Numbered from the stretch's first letter, positions 9,037 through 18,525 are shown. The stretch: 64,000 bases of DNA from Candidatus Hydrogenedentota bacterium (GCA_016182605.1 JACPGE010000097.1:1-64000); one strand, 5' to 3'. Notes: generated by a model from the letters alone, not told the origin. Made by a program: numbers and translations.

Positions 9037-9198
9037 AGTAATCTCATCCTCAGTCGTGCCACGCGATTGCGTTCCACGCATTCGTGTGCCGGTTGCCACA
9101 TCCGCCCCGACTTGTGTGCATTGCTCACCCAAACGGATCATGATTCTGGAACACGGCTCTCGCTCACAACGTCCAGAATGGTTCCCCGTTCCCAGGTA

Positions 9199-9357
9199 CT
9201 ATTCGGGAGATTCGTCGTCCGGTGGCGTCACGTGTATCGTTTTCAGTTCCAGCTCCCCGCGGCTGTAAGCCAAGCTGTCTTCCAAGCCTGCCCTGATCTG
9301 CTCAAACACAGTCTGTTGTTGATCGCCATCGTCTGGATTCGTCGGTAGCTTGTCCAT
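9199..9357 (-). CDS. Small protein, N-terminal remnant of an HTH antitoxin-like protein
   Basis: A 52-residue frame starting at ATG 9357, with AAGGAG (inside the stop region of the upstream gene) well placed as ribosome-binding site. The middle, TVFEQIRAGLEDSLAYSRGE, resembles the N-terminal segment that precedes the helix-turn-helix domain in HigA-type antitoxins, where an I-x-x-GLE-x-x-xAY-x-xGE pattern is common. The sequence ends in PPDDESPE with no HTH domain, so it appears truncated, or it is an independent small protein. It is 5 bp from the pectate-lyase-like gene and probably co-transcribed. No toxin partner is visible nearby. Confidence 0.5.
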   Translation of the reverse strand: MDKLPTNPDDGDQQQTVFEQIRAGLEDSLAYSRGELELKTIHVTPPDDESPE

Positions 9358-9362
9358 CGATC

Positions 9363-10730
9363 TTACTCCTTCATCCCCTTCCGCACCTGATCGGCGCGGA
9401 AACCCGGCGCAGTTTTGTAGAACTTGTCCCACTTCTTGCCGGTGGGGGTGCCCACGTTGTCCTTGATCAGCACGGCGCCCTTGCTGTCGTTGTCGATGCG
9501 CTTCTTCCCGGTGAAGAGGTTTTCGGAAACAATGGCGCGTTCGACGTGCTTGCCCAGCACGACTTGCTGCTTGTTTTCCATGAATTCGCAGCCGCGAATG
9601 CTCACCGTGCCGCCGATCGCCTCGATGGAGGGCAGGCCGGTCCTCATGTTGTCCCACTGCATGAAGGTGCAGTCGCTGAAGCCCACGGCGCCAACGCCTT
9701 CAATAAAGGCATTGCGCCGCGCGGGGCCCCAGAAGGCGCAGTTGCTGAAGCGCACCGTACCGGTGTGTCCGGGGGCGACGCGGACCATGGTGGGATCGTC
9801 GCCGTCGAAAGCGACGAACTCGCCATTGGTGATCAGGAGCGCCATGGGGGAGCTTTCTTCAATGAGCACGGAGGTATGGCATGCGTCTGCGCCGATACCG
9901 AGGAAGTTGCCGTTGGTGGCGCCGTGCTCGGAGGCGGCGAACTGATAGCCCACGTTGTAGCCGAAGCAGAAGGTGTTCAGGACATAGTGCCAATCGCTCT
10001 TCGCGAAGTAGAAGCCCACGCCGTGCTCGCGCTGCCATTGGTAGATGGGGGTGTTGATGCTCCACCAGGGGTTCCAGTGCACGTTTTCGATACGGCCGAT
10101 GTCCCAGATCACGTCCACAAAGATGCCCATGGCGATGGGCTGGCCATGGATGTTGCGGACGAGCGCGCGCTGGTTGAGGGAGGCGTCGATCGCACGATAG
10201 GGGTTCAACAGTTGCAGATCGATGGCGGCGGGGTTGTTGCCGCGCATCACGATGGTCCAGGGGTAGGGAATGGGCGCGGGGCCCTTGGGATCCTGATCCG
10301 GATAGTGGATGGTGAAGCCCTGCAGCGTGGCATTGGCATTGATCGTGATGAAGGGCGCGCCCTCTTCCGAGCCCGCGCCTGCGTGGGGTTCGAGCACACT
10401 GCCGAATTCGGGCCGTTGCTGGGCGGCGCCGTCGCGGATGCCAGCGTGGGCTGGTGCATAGGTGAAGGTGCCGCGAAGCGTCACATTGTCGGGGATACTA
10501 ATCGTTCCGTCGAAGCGGTAGCGCCCCGCAGGGACGTCCACCATGCCGCCCCGCGCGGCCGCAGCATCGTCGAGTGCTTTCTGAAACGCCGCCGTGTTGT
10601 CCGTCGCGCCGTCGCCGATGGACCCATAATCACGCACATTGTACATGCCGTTCGCCTCCACAGCAGCGGCCCCGGCGCCGCCCGCCAATAAATGAATCCC
10701 CAGAATGATTCCGCAAACAACCGGCTTCAT
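9363..10730 (-). CDS. Secreted pectate-lyase-superfamily (right-handed beta-helix) protein
   Basis: A 455-residue secreted protein. After the signal peptide (hydrophobic core CGIILGIHLLAGGAGA), the segment NVRDYGSIGDGATDNTAAFQ is the typical opening of Pectate_lyase_3 and glycoside hydrolase 28/55-type beta-helix domains. Later turns (VRFSNCAFWG, VGFSDCTFMQ, VSIRGCEFMENK) are regularly spaced beta-helix rungs. It probably binds or cleaves a polysaccharide; catalytic residues cannot be assigned. Start ATG 10730 follows a GGGAGAAG ribosome-binding site; a longer frame to 10775 lacks conservation and precedes the signal peptide. Confidence 0.85.
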   Translation of the reverse strand: MKPVVCGIILGIHLLAGGAGAAAVEANGMYNVRDYGSIGDGATDNTAAFQKALDDAAAARGGMVDVPAGRYRFDGTISIPDNVTLRGTFTYAPAHAGIRDGAAQQRPEFGSVLEPHAGAGSEEGAPFITINANATLQGFTIHYPDQDPKGPAPIPYPWTIVMRGNNPAAIDLQLLNPYRAIDASLNQRALVRNIHGQPIAMGIFVDVIWDIGRIENVHWNPWWSINTPIYQWQREHGVGFYFAKSDWHYVLNTFCFGYNVGYQFAASEHGATNGNFLGIGADACHTSVLIEESSPMALLITNGEFVAFDGDDPTMVRVAPGHTGTVRFSNCAFWGPARRNAFIEGVGAVGFSDCTFMQWDNMRTGLPSIEAIGGTVSIRGCEFMENKQQVVLGKHVERAIVSENLFTGKKRIDNDSKGAVLIKDNVGTPTGKKWDKFYKTAPGFRADQVRKGMKE

Positions 10731-10774
10731 GAGACTTCTCCCGCTCAGGTAATACTTGCATGGGACCGGCGCCA

Positions 10775-11704
10775 TCAGTTTTGCGCCGCCATGGCGGCAA
10801 AGGTTTGCTCCGCCTGATCCATATAGCGCTGGTACTCGGCAAACTCTTCTTCAGTGAGGGATTCACCCAGGCGTTCCGCGCTTTCCTGCAGGGCCGTGCG
10901 CTGCGCGTCGATAAAACGCTCCATCGTGTAGGGCTCGTCGGTCGCTTCCAGGCCCTCGATATTTGCCGCAAGCGCCTCGCCCAGCGTGCGCTGCACCAGA
11001 CCGCGTGACTCCTCGCCCAATCCCGGCGCCAGCATGGTCAACTGGCTCCCCACCACCTGTCCGTAGAGGACTTCGGTGGCCGCCGCGTCGTACTCGTCCC
11101 ACGAGGCCAGTTGTTCGGGCGTAAGTTGCGCCGCAAGGGAAGCGCGAAGCTCCGCGCGCACGGCACTTTTCCGCGCACCCAGTTCCTTGCCGGTCCAGGG
11201 CGGGTTCTGGCCGAAGGCCTGTTGATCCAGCATGAATCCCTTGCCCATGGAGGCCTCAACCTCGGCGCGGATAATTTCGGCAACGGCGGGATCCAGACCG
11301 GAGAAAAACTCGCCGTAGATCATGCCCGACAGGGCCCCCATTTGTGCGGACAGCATTTTCTGCTGCTGTTCCGTCAATTCGGCCTCGCTGTCCTCTATCG
11401 GCTCGCCGGCTTCCTCCACCACGGGCTGCACCTCCTCTTTCAGCGCCGCCACCTCCTGCTCCATCGACTCCAGCTTTTCTGCCTGGGCCTTGCGTTCCGC
11501 TTCCAGTTTGGCACTCTCGTCCTCGTTCGACTGGAGTTTTGCCACCAGAGCATCCATCTCCTTCAACTTCGCCTGCGACGCCTCCAGCTCTTGCCGTGCA
11601 ACGTCGCGTTCTGCCTGAGTCTTGAGCAGGTTCTGATAGATGCCTGCGCATCCGGCCGCGGCCACAAAGACAAGGATCCAGCCTGTGATGGTGAGAGCGC
11701 GCAT
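10775..11704 (-). CDS. Putative lipoprotein with long coiled coil
   Basis: A 309-residue protein that begins with a hydrophobic segment ending in AAGC, a possible lipobox with acylated Cys near residue 19. A coiled coil rich in Glu, Lys, Ala and Gln occupies roughly residues 28-105. The C-terminal two thirds are helical, with repeated LTPEQLASWDEY and LTEEEFAEYQRY segments reminiscent of periplasmic Spy/CpxP-like or structural proteins. No family was recognised with confidence. Start ATG 11704 is preceded by GGAGA. It lies 44 bp upstream of the beta-helix gene and may be transcribed with it. Confidence 0.75.
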   Translation of the reverse strand: MRALTITGWILVFVAAAGCAGIYQNLLKTQAERDVARQELEASQAKLKEMDALVAKLQSNEDESAKLEAERKAQAEKLESMEQEVAALKEEVQPVVEEAGEPIEDSEAELTEQQQKMLSAQMGALSGMIYGEFFSGLDPAVAEIIRAEVEASMGKGFMLDQQAFGQNPPWTGKELGARKSAVRAELRASLAAQLTPEQLASWDEYDAAATEVLYGQVVGSQLTMLAPGLGEESRGLVQRTLGEALAANIEGLEATDEPYTMERFIDAQRTALQESAERLGESLTEEEFAEYQRYMDQAEQTFAAMAAQN

Positions 11705-11793
11705 GGTGTGTCTCCGGTGAGGTTGCGGGAAGGGGTCAACGCCAGTATATACCCCCGGAGGCCCCAATGTATTCGGAGGCGCGGACCCGGTAT

Positions 11794-12048
11794 TCACCAG
11801 GTGGCGCGCACGGTGCCCTCGCGAATAATGGCCTGGCAGGCGAGGCGCTCTTTTGAGCCCAGCCTCATGTCTTTTTCGATCTGGTTGAGCGGCTCCAGAT
11901 TCTCCATGCCTTCCCGCACCACAATGACACAGGTGGCGCAGTTCCCCGCCTGGCAACTGAAGGGCACCCCGAGCCGTTCACAGGCTTCCAGGATTGGCGA
12001 TCCGTCTTCTATGTCTTCGGACTCGTCGTCAATGATAATCGTGGCCAT
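11794..12048 (-). CDS. 2Fe-2S plant-type ferredoxin
   Basis: Small electron carrier of 84 residues. The cluster ligands are seen as CQAGNCATC followed by a fourth Cys in LACQ, the C-x4-C-x2-C...C pattern of plant-type and adrenodoxin-like 2Fe-2S ferredoxins. AGGGGAG precedes the ATG at 12048; an in-frame start at 12069 lacks a comparable site. No obvious reductase or oxygenase partner is adjacent: the neighbours are the coiled-coil protein downstream and the DUF1501 gene upstream. Confidence 0.9.
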   Translation of the reverse strand: MATIIIDDESEDIEDGSPILEACERLGVPFSCQAGNCATCVIVVREGMENLEPLNQIEKDMRLGSKERLACQAIIREGTVRATW

Positions 12049-12125
12049 GAAACTCCCCTTGTTTGGCATTGGTGGCCGAAATTATACGCAGGGAAGAGGC
12101 GCTGGTGCATCCTCTTTGCGCCCCG

Positions 12126-13604
12126 TCATGCCAGCAACGGGCGCACCACATCTCCGGCCACGTCCGTCAGGCGGAAATCCCTCCCACTGTGGCGGTAGGT
12201 CAACTTCAGATGATCCATGCCGAAGAGATGCAGCAGGGTGGCATGAAAATCGTTGATATGTACGGGATCCTTCGTAATGTTCCACCCGATGTCGTCGGTC
12301 TCCCCGTGGACGTGCCCCCCTTTCAGGCCGCCGCCGGCTGCCCAAATCGTAAACGCGCTCGGGTGGTGGTCCCGGCCCGTGTTGGAGTCGCGGCCGACCC
12401 GGTTTTCGCCTAAGGGCGTGCGCCCGAATTCCGAACCCCAGACCACGAGGGTGTCTTCCAACAGGCCCCGGTTCTTCAGATCCGCGAGCAGCGCCGCGAT
12501 AGGCTGATCGGCCATACCGGTACAATACTTTAACTCGGAATCGAGGCTGGAGTGGTGGTCCCAGCTTGCATGGTACAGGTTCACAAAGCGCACGCCACGC
12601 TCCACCAGCCGGCGCGCCAGCAGGCAATTCGCGCTGAACGCGGCATAGGTCCCGTCGGGGCCGCCCCGCTCGCTTTTCAGGGTATCCTTCCGGTCCAGGC
12701 CGTAGGCGTCGCGGATGTACTGGGGCTCGCTGGAAAAATCGATGAGGTCGGGCGCGGCGGACTGCATGCGGAAGGCGAGTTCATAGGCGGAGATGCGCGC
12801 GAGCACTTCGGGGTCGAGCGTCTGCTCATAGTGCATCGCGTTCAGCTCCCGCGCGGCGTTCAGCCCGCGCCGCTGACACTCGTGCGTCAATCCGCCGGGA
12901 TTGCCCAGGTGCAATACGGGGTCGCCCTGGTTGCGGAAGAGAACGCCCTGATAGGTGGAGGGCAGAAAGCCGCTGCCCCAGTTGGAGACGCCGCCCGAGG
13001 TGCCGCGTCCGCACGTGAGCACCACGTAGCCCGGCAGGTTCTGTGACTCCGAGCCCAGACCGTAATTGATCCAGGAACCCATGCTTGGCCGGCCGAAGAA
13101 CTGCACCCCCGTGTTCATCATGAGCTGGCCGGGGTGGTGATTGAAGGCTTCTGTGTGCATGGAGCGGATCATGCAGATGTCGTCCGCGTGCCGCGCGATG
13201 TTCGGCAACAGATCGGAGAAGTCCATGCCCGACTGGCCATGCTTGGTGAAGGTGCGCGGTGAACCCAGAATCACCGCGGTCTCTTTTTGGATGAAGGCGA
13301 AGCGTATGTCCTTCGTGAGCGATTCGGGCACGGGCTGGCCATTGAGCCGGTTCAATTCCGGTTTCGGATCAAAGAGATCCATCTGACTGGGCGCGCCTTC
13401 GAGAAAGATGAAGATGCACCGTTTCGCGCGCGGGGCGAAGTGGGGCGATCGCGGCGCCAGCGGATTGATCGCATCCGGCGTGGACGCCGCGAGGGCCTCA
13501 TCTTGCTGCAAAAGCGAGGCCATCGCCAGGGATCCCAGTCCACTGGCCGCCGTGGCCAGGAAGGAGCGGCGCGAGTGGAGCAGTTTCTCATCTATTGGAT
13601 GCAT
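12126..13604 (-). CDS. DUF1501 family (sulfatase-like) exported protein
   Basis: A 492-residue member of the DUF1501 family, which is related to alkaline-phosphatase-superfamily sulfatases and is very abundant in planctomycetes. A Tat-type leader is visible (SRRSFLATAASGL at about residues 11-23). The conserved segments FIFLEGAPSQMDLFDPK, WGSEFGRTP and GRDHHP are typical of the family. It begins 20 bp after the DUF1549/DUF1553 gene, and this paired arrangement is the classic one. The pair is thought to act on extracytoplasmic sulfated or complex polysaccharides, but the biochemical activity is not established. Confidence 0.92.
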   Translation of the reverse strand: MHPIDEKLLHSRRSFLATAASGLGSLAMASLLQQDEALAASTPDAINPLAPRSPHFAPRAKRCIFIFLEGAPSQMDLFDPKPELNRLNGQPVPESLTKDIRFAFIQKETAVILGSPRTFTKHGQSGMDFSDLLPNIARHADDICMIRSMHTEAFNHHPGQLMMNTGVQFFGRPSMGSWINYGLGSESQNLPGYVVLTCGRGTSGGVSNWGSGFLPSTYQGVLFRNQGDPVLHLGNPGGLTHECQRRGLNAARELNAMHYEQTLDPEVLARISAYELAFRMQSAAPDLIDFSSEPQYIRDAYGLDRKDTLKSERGGPDGTYAAFSANCLLARRLVERGVRFVNLYHASWDHHSSLDSELKYCTGMADQPIAALLADLKNRGLLEDTLVVWGSEFGRTPLGENRVGRDSNTGRDHHPSAFTIWAAGGGLKGGHVHGETDDIGWNITKDPVHINDFHATLLHLFGMDHLKLTYRHSGRDFRLTDVAGDVVRPLLA

Positions 13605-13624
13605 TTCACAATCATCCTTCCGCG

Positions 13625-16369
13625 CTACTCGCGGGTTACAAACTCATCGAGATTCATAATGGTGCGCGCCAGCACGGTGCAGGCGGCCCGGTCTTCAGGC
13701 GTGATGCCTTCCGGCCAGCCGTTGCCGGCGAGGGTCGCGGCGGCCTCAGGCGATTCCGCGTAGGCCCGCATTTCTTCGGCCACAAGATTCATCAGCGTAT
13801 CCATCTCTCGGGGCGCAGGTTCACGCGTGAGACATCTGCGATAGGCTTCGGCAATCTTTGTTTCCACTGTGGGCGCGCTCGCGATTTGCCGCCCCAGGGC
13901 CTGGGCACACTCCACAAAGACCGGGTCATTCAGAAGCGTCAGCGCCTGCAGCGGCGTGTTGGATCGGTTCCGTTTCAGGGTGGTCACGTTCGAATCGGGA
14001 CAATCGAAGGCCATCAGCATGGGATAGGCCACCGTGCGCTGAAAGAAGATGTAGAGCCCGCGGCGGTATTTGTCCGCGCCCGCGCTTTCCTCCCATTTCA
14101 CCGAACCCGCGTAGCCCAGGTCGGCCACGCCCGCAGGCAGCGGCGGACGCACACTGGGTCCGCCAATGGCGTCGTTCAGGAGTCCGCTTGAGGCGAGGAA
14201 GAGATCGCGCGTGATCTCGGCTTCCACACGAAAGCGATTCTGCCGGGCCAGCAGCCGGTTTTCCGGATCCTGTGCCACGAGTTCTGGCCGTACCGTGGAA
14301 GCCTGCCGGTAGGCCGAAGAATTTACGATAAGCCGGATAAAGTCCTTCGTGTTCCACCCGCCATCGCGGAACTGCGCCGCGAGCCAGTCGAGCAATTCAG
14401 GATGGGTGGGGGGCTCGGAACGCGTGCCGAAGTCTTCGCTCGTGCGCGCGAGGCCCTTTCCAAAGAGGTATTCCCAGAAGCGGTTTGCCGCCACGCGCGC
14501 GGTTAACGGATTCTCCGGCGCCATGATCCACCGTGCCAGGTCAAGCCGGTCGGCCTTCTCTCCGCGAGCTTGCAACGGCGGCAGGATCGCGGGCACGGCA
14601 GGATTCACCGGATCGCCAGGCCGCAGAAAATCGCCGCGTGTGTGAATACGGGTCTGCGGCAGCGTGGGATTTTGTTTCAAGGCCTGGGCAAAGCTCACCA
14701 CTTCTTGCGGCACGTTCTGGCGGTGCTCGGCCAGTGCCTTCTGCCGCTTCGCCATCTCCGGATCAAGCGATCCGGCGTGGGCAAGCAATGCTTCGAGATG
14801 GTGCGCGGCGCGTTCTGCCTGCGGCGTTCGCAATGCCTCAACCACGGTGTCCGGCAGCGTGATCGTGCCGGGGTTGACGGTCGTCACGGAAAAACGCATG
14901 CGCCCAATGTTGTGGGCACGGCCGTAGCGGTGCGTGAGCTTGAAGGTCAGCAGCGCGTCTTCGTCCATGGCCAACGGTTCCGCCAGGGTGAAGGTGGCCG
15001 TGCGCGGCTCGTTGGTCTGCTCCTTGCGGAAGATCGCCCACCCCGTGTCCAGGTTGCCGTCCACCGCGTCCGCCACCTTATATTCGGGCTGATCATAGTC
15101 GGCCTTGGGGGTAAGCAAGGCGAGTTTCTGCTGCGTGTGGGGCGTGCTCTTCGGCGCGGCGTAGACCTCCAGTTCGTTCAGCACGAAATTGCCGTTTTTT
15201 GCGCGGCCCGGGCCCTGCTGGCCCAGCGAAGGATCCGTGAGCGTTTCGAGCCGGAACGCGAGCAGCCCTTTAACGTTCGTTGCCGCAACCACGGTGTAGG
15301 TATCGGTGTCGGGCGCTTCTCCCGTGAGCAGCAGGGAGTGGTCTTCCAAACGCTCAAAGGTGGACCCGCCCTCGGAGGCATAGCTTATGGGGGAGAGCAC
15401 ACTCCATTCCGCTGCTGGCAACACAATGCCCGCCTCCCATTCGGGCAGCTTTGCCGCTATCGCCGGTTCGTAATCCTCCACCGCTTGCTGCAATGCCGCG
15501 AGTTTCTTCCGCCAGACCCGTTTCTGCTCCTTATACGCCTCCGCTTCGCCCGGGCGTGGCGCAGGAATGTCCTCTTCCAGGGTCTCATTGAAGAAGGAAT
15601 ACATGCTGAAATACTCACGCTGGGAAATGGGATCGTACTTGTGGTCGTGGCACTCAGCACAGCCCATGGTCAGGCCCATCAACACCGCCGCAGTGGTGTT
15701 GGTGCGGTCCACGTTCTGTTTCACGCGGTCCTCTTCGGGATCGATGCCGCCCTCCTTATTGGTGAGCGTGTTGCGGTGAAAGCCCGTGGCCATGCGCTGC
15801 GCTGTGGTTGCCTCGGGAAGCAAATCGCCCGCGAGCTGCTCCGTCACAAACTGGTCATAGGGCATGTTGGCGTTCAGCGCGTCGATAACCCAGTCGCGGT
15901 AGCGGTAGGCGTGCGGGCGCACCGTGTCTTTCTCGTAGCCGTCGCTGTCGGCATAACGTGCGAGGTCCAGCCAGTGCCTGCCCCAGCGCTCGCCAAAATG
16001 GGGCGAGGCCAGGAGCCGATCCGCCAGACGCGCATAGGCATCGGGTGTGCTGTCATTCAGGAAGGCCGCAGTCTCTTCGGGGGTGGGCGGCAGCCCGGTG
16101 AGATCAAAGTGGAGCCGGCGCAACAGGGTAACGGCATTTGCCTCGGGCGAGGGGGCGATGCCCTCGGCCTCCAGTTGCGAGAGCACAAAAGCATCGATGG
16201 GCGAACGCACCCACGCGCTCTGCCGCACCGCTGGTGCTTCAGGACGGGCGATGGGACGAAATGCCCAATGATCGGCGCCGGTGGAAGGCTCGCCAAGACA
16301 GCGCTCCGGCGCCACAAAAGCGCCCAGGCTCGCCACCAGGAACAAAAACAGTATTCGCCTGCCCAACAT
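13625..16369 (-). CDS. DUF1549/DUF1553 (PSCyt2-PSD1) secreted protein
   Basis: A 914-residue exported protein with the domain order signal peptide (residues 1-26), DUF1549 (PSCyt2), a middle beta-rich module, and DUF1553 (PSD1). The DUF1549 hallmark LTGLPPTPEE and the haem-like CAECHDHKYDP motif are present, as is the DUF1553 segment WEYLFGKGL. Unlike the paralogue at 55.3-58.3 kb it has no N-terminal PSCyt1 domain. The start at 16369 is set by the signal peptide and a GGGAG site; the longer frame to 16615 is not conserved-looking. It is followed by its DUF1501 partner, 20 bp downstream. Confidence 0.92.
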   Translation of the reverse strand: MLGRRILFLFLVASLGAFVAPERCLGEPSTGADHWAFRPIARPEAPAVRQSAWVRSPIDAFVLSQLEAEGIAPSPEANAVTLLRRLHFDLTGLPPTPEETAAFLNDSTPDAYARLADRLLASPHFGERWGRHWLDLARYADSDGYEKDTVRPHAYRYRDWVIDALNANMPYDQFVTEQLAGDLLPEATTAQRMATGFHRNTLTNKEGGIDPEEDRVKQNVDRTNTTAAVLMGLTMGCAECHDHKYDPISQREYFSMYSFFNETLEEDIPAPRPGEAEAYKEQKRVWRKKLAALQQAVEDYEPAIAAKLPEWEAGIVLPAAEWSVLSPISYASEGGSTFERLEDHSLLLTGEAPDTDTYTVVAATNVKGLLAFRLETLTDPSLGQQGPGRAKNGNFVLNELEVYAAPKSTPHTQQKLALLTPKADYDQPEYKVADAVDGNLDTGWAIFRKEQTNEPRTATFTLAEPLAMDEDALLTFKLTHRYGRAHNIGRMRFSVTTVNPGTITLPDTVVEALRTPQAERAAHHLEALLAHAGSLDPEMAKRQKALAEHRQNVPQEVVSFAQALKQNPTLPQTRIHTRGDFLRPGDPVNPAVPAILPPLQARGEKADRLDLARWIMAPENPLTARVAANRFWEYLFGKGLARTSEDFGTRSEPPTHPELLDWLAAQFRDGGWNTKDFIRLIVNSSAYRQASTVRPELVAQDPENRLLARQNRFRVEAEITRDLFLASSGLLNDAIGGPSVRPPLPAGVADLGYAGSVKWEESAGADKYRRGLYIFFQRTVAYPMLMAFDCPDSNVTTLKRNRSNTPLQALTLLNDPVFVECAQALGRQIASAPTVETKIAEAYRRCLTREPAPREMDTLMNLVAEEMRAYAESPEAAATLAGNGWPEGITPEDRAACTVLARTIMNLDEFVTRE

Positions 16370-16691
16370 ACAACACACTCCCACGGCACGGTTCTCAACG
16401 ACCTGAACCAGTTTATCATAGACCCGCCAACCCGCGCCATGGGCGCCCTCGTCCTCGGCGATCTGCTCCGCGTTGCTTTCAGCTTCATGTGTTTTGGCGC
16501 CGTCTGCTTCAAACGCTTTTAGACAAGGAACTCCTCTTTCCCGAACCCGGCGCACCCGGTTGCGCACAGGTAAGTAGTCGTGCCGGTCGCGGTAAAGAGT
16601 CAGGCTCACAAGCAAGAACTCCGCGCGATCGGATCCCCTCGGATCCCTTCGGCATAAGCTGTCCCGTATGCATTAAATCCCGTTCATACGC

Positions 16692-16730
16692 TATAATATA
16701 CCTCCCGCCCGCCGTTTCGCGGGGCTTTTT
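16692..16730 (+). promoter_or_regulatory. TATAAT box and terminator-like hairpin in the metG leader
   Basis: TATAAT is at 16692-16697 but the -35 region is poor. It is followed by a stem CCCGC (16708-16712)/GCGGG (16719-16723) and a five-T run at 16726-16730. Such a hairpin between promoter and gene could be a simple attenuator for methionyl-tRNA synthetase, or chance. Otherwise the 399-bp gap 16370-16768 between the divergent genes holds only a short direct repeat of TCGGATCCC near 16630. Confidence 0.3.
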
Positions 16731-16768
16731 CTGATTCTTACGCCGATCCAACGGGAATTCTCTTATCC

Positions 16769-18511
16769 ATGACCACGGAAAATCAGTACCGGCGCACCCT
16801 CGTCACCAGCGCGCTCCCCTATGCCAACGGCCACATCCACCTCGGCCACATTGCGGGGGCCTATCTCCCGGCGGACATCTATGTGCGCTTCAAACGCCAG
16901 AAGGGCGAGCGCGTGCTCTATATCGGCGGCAGTGACGAATACGGCGTGCCCATCACGCTCACTGCGCTGAAGGAGGGTGTCACCCCGCAGGACGTTATCG
17001 ACCGCTACCACACGGCCAACGCCGCGGCGTTTGAAAAGCTGGGCATCTCCTACGATATCTACGGCCGCACCTCCTGGGATCTGCACAACGACACCACCCA
17101 GACCTTCTTCAAAACCCTGGACGCCGGCGGCTACATCCATCAGGAGTCCATGGAACTGTGGTACTCGCCCAAGCTGGAAAAGTTTCTGCCGGACCGCTAC
17201 GTGAAAGGCACCTGCCCGAAGTGCGGCTATACCGACGCGAACGGCGACGAGTGCGAGAGCTGCGGCGCCCAGTATGCCGCGCAGGACCTCGTCGCGCCGC
17301 GCGCCAACATTCCCGGCGACGATTCGTCGCCCGTTTTGCGCGAGTCGCGCCACTGGTTCCTCGACCTGCCCAAGTTCAGCGAAGCCCTCAAGGCGTGGCT
17401 CGACATGCACCCCGAGTGGCGCGCCAATGTGAAGGGCATTGCCTACGGCTGGGTGAACGACCTGCGCAGCCGCTGCATCACGCGCGACACGGACTGGGGC
17501 GTGCCCATCCCCGTGGACGATCCGGACGCGAAGGACAAACGTATCTACGTGTGGTTCGACGCGCCGATTGGTTACGTCACCAACACGCGCCAGTGGGGCA
17601 TCGACACGCACGGCGACGCCACCGCCTGGGAGGCCTGGTGGAAGGCGAAAGACACGCGGCTGCTGCACTTCATCGGCAAGGACAACGTGCCCTTCCACGC
17701 GGTGATTTTCCCCGCCATGCTGATGGGTCAGGGCGATTATGTGCTCGCGGATCACGTGGTGGGCAACGAATACCTCAACATTTTCAACCGCAAGACGGGC
17801 CAGTCCGAGAAGGGCTCCAAGTCGCGCGGCAACATGATCTCGGTGAAGTGGGCGCTGGAAAAATTCGCGCCCGACATCATCCGCTATTACCTCTGCACGA
17901 ACGCGCCCGAGTCGAAGGATTCCGACTTCGACTGGGACGATTTTATGCTGCGTTACAACGGCGAGCTGTGCGACGTGGTGGGCAACTTCGTGCACCGCAG
18001 TCTCACCATGACCGTGAAAAACTTTGACAGTCGGGTGCCCGAGCCCGGCGCCTTCGATGCGGAAGACGAAGCCATGCTCGCCGCGATCCCCGCGCAGATC
18101 GACGCCATTGCCGAGGCGCTGGAGAACTTCCGTTTCCGCCAGGCGCTGGAACGCTTCATCGATCTCGGGCGCAAGGCCAACGTCTACTTCGACACCAAGG
18201 CCCCGTGGGTCTCGCGCAAGACGGACATGGAACGCACCGCCACGACGCTCTATGTGTGCTGTCAGATCGTGAACGGCCTGTGCCACGCCATGGCGCCTTT
18301 CCTGCCCAACGGCGCAGCCACGCTCTCCACGATCCTCGGTGTCACCCTGCCCGAGGGCGGACCCGAAGGCGGCGAGGACGGCTGGAACGCGGGCAAGCAA
18401 ACACTGCCCGCCGGATCGCCCCTGCAAACGCCCACCGTGCTCTTCCCGAAAATCGACCCGGACTACATCGCCGAACTCGCGGAGACCCACCTCCGCGGCG
18501 AGGCGTCGTAG
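16769..18511 (+). CDS. metG: Methionyl-tRNA synthetase (MetG), short form
   Basis: Charges tRNA-Met with methionine. The class I HIGH motif appears as HLGH (residues 24-27) and the catalytic-loop KMSKS motif as KGSKS (348-352). A zinc knuckle is formed by CPKCGY...CESCGAQY near residues 150-170. The 580-residue length covers the catalytic and anticodon-binding domains but not the C-terminal EMAP/tRNA-binding extension found in longer bacterial enzymes. Glycine at the second KMSKS position is unusual. ATG 16769 starts the conserved RRTLVTSALPYANG region. The next gene follows after 14 bp. Confidence 0.96.
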   Translation: MTTENQYRRTLVTSALPYANGHIHLGHIAGAYLPADIYVRFKRQKGERVLYIGGSDEYGVPITLTALKEGVTPQDVIDRYHTANAAAFEKLGISYDIYGRTSWDLHNDTTQTFFKTLDAGGYIHQESMELWYSPKLEKFLPDRYVKGTCPKCGYTDANGDECESCGAQYAAQDLVAPRANIPGDDSSPVLRESRHWFLDLPKFSEALKAWLDMHPEWRANVKGIAYGWVNDLRSRCITRDTDWGVPIPVDDPDAKDKRIYVWFDAPIGYVTNTRQWGIDTHGDATAWEAWWKAKDTRLLHFIGKDNVPFHAVIFPAMLMGQGDYVLADHVVGNEYLNIFNRKTGQSEKGSKSRGNMISVKWALEKFAPDIIRYYLCTNAPESKDSDFDWDDFMLRYNGELCDVVGNFVHRSLTMTVKNFDSRVPEPGAFDAEDEAMLAAIPAQIDAIAEALENFRFRQALERFIDLGRKANVYFDTKAPWVSRKTDMERTATTLYVCCQIVNGLCHAMAPFLPNGAATLSTILGVTLPEGGPEGGEDGWNAGKQTLPAGSPLQTPTVLFPKIDPDYIAELAETHLRGEAS

Positions 18512-18525
18512 GTGGAGTTCCACCC

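Noticed and set aside
14570-16522. A 650-codon frame opposite the DUF1549/1553 gene
   Set aside because: Antisense shadow of a well-supported secreted protein; Arg/His/Gln-rich and without domains.
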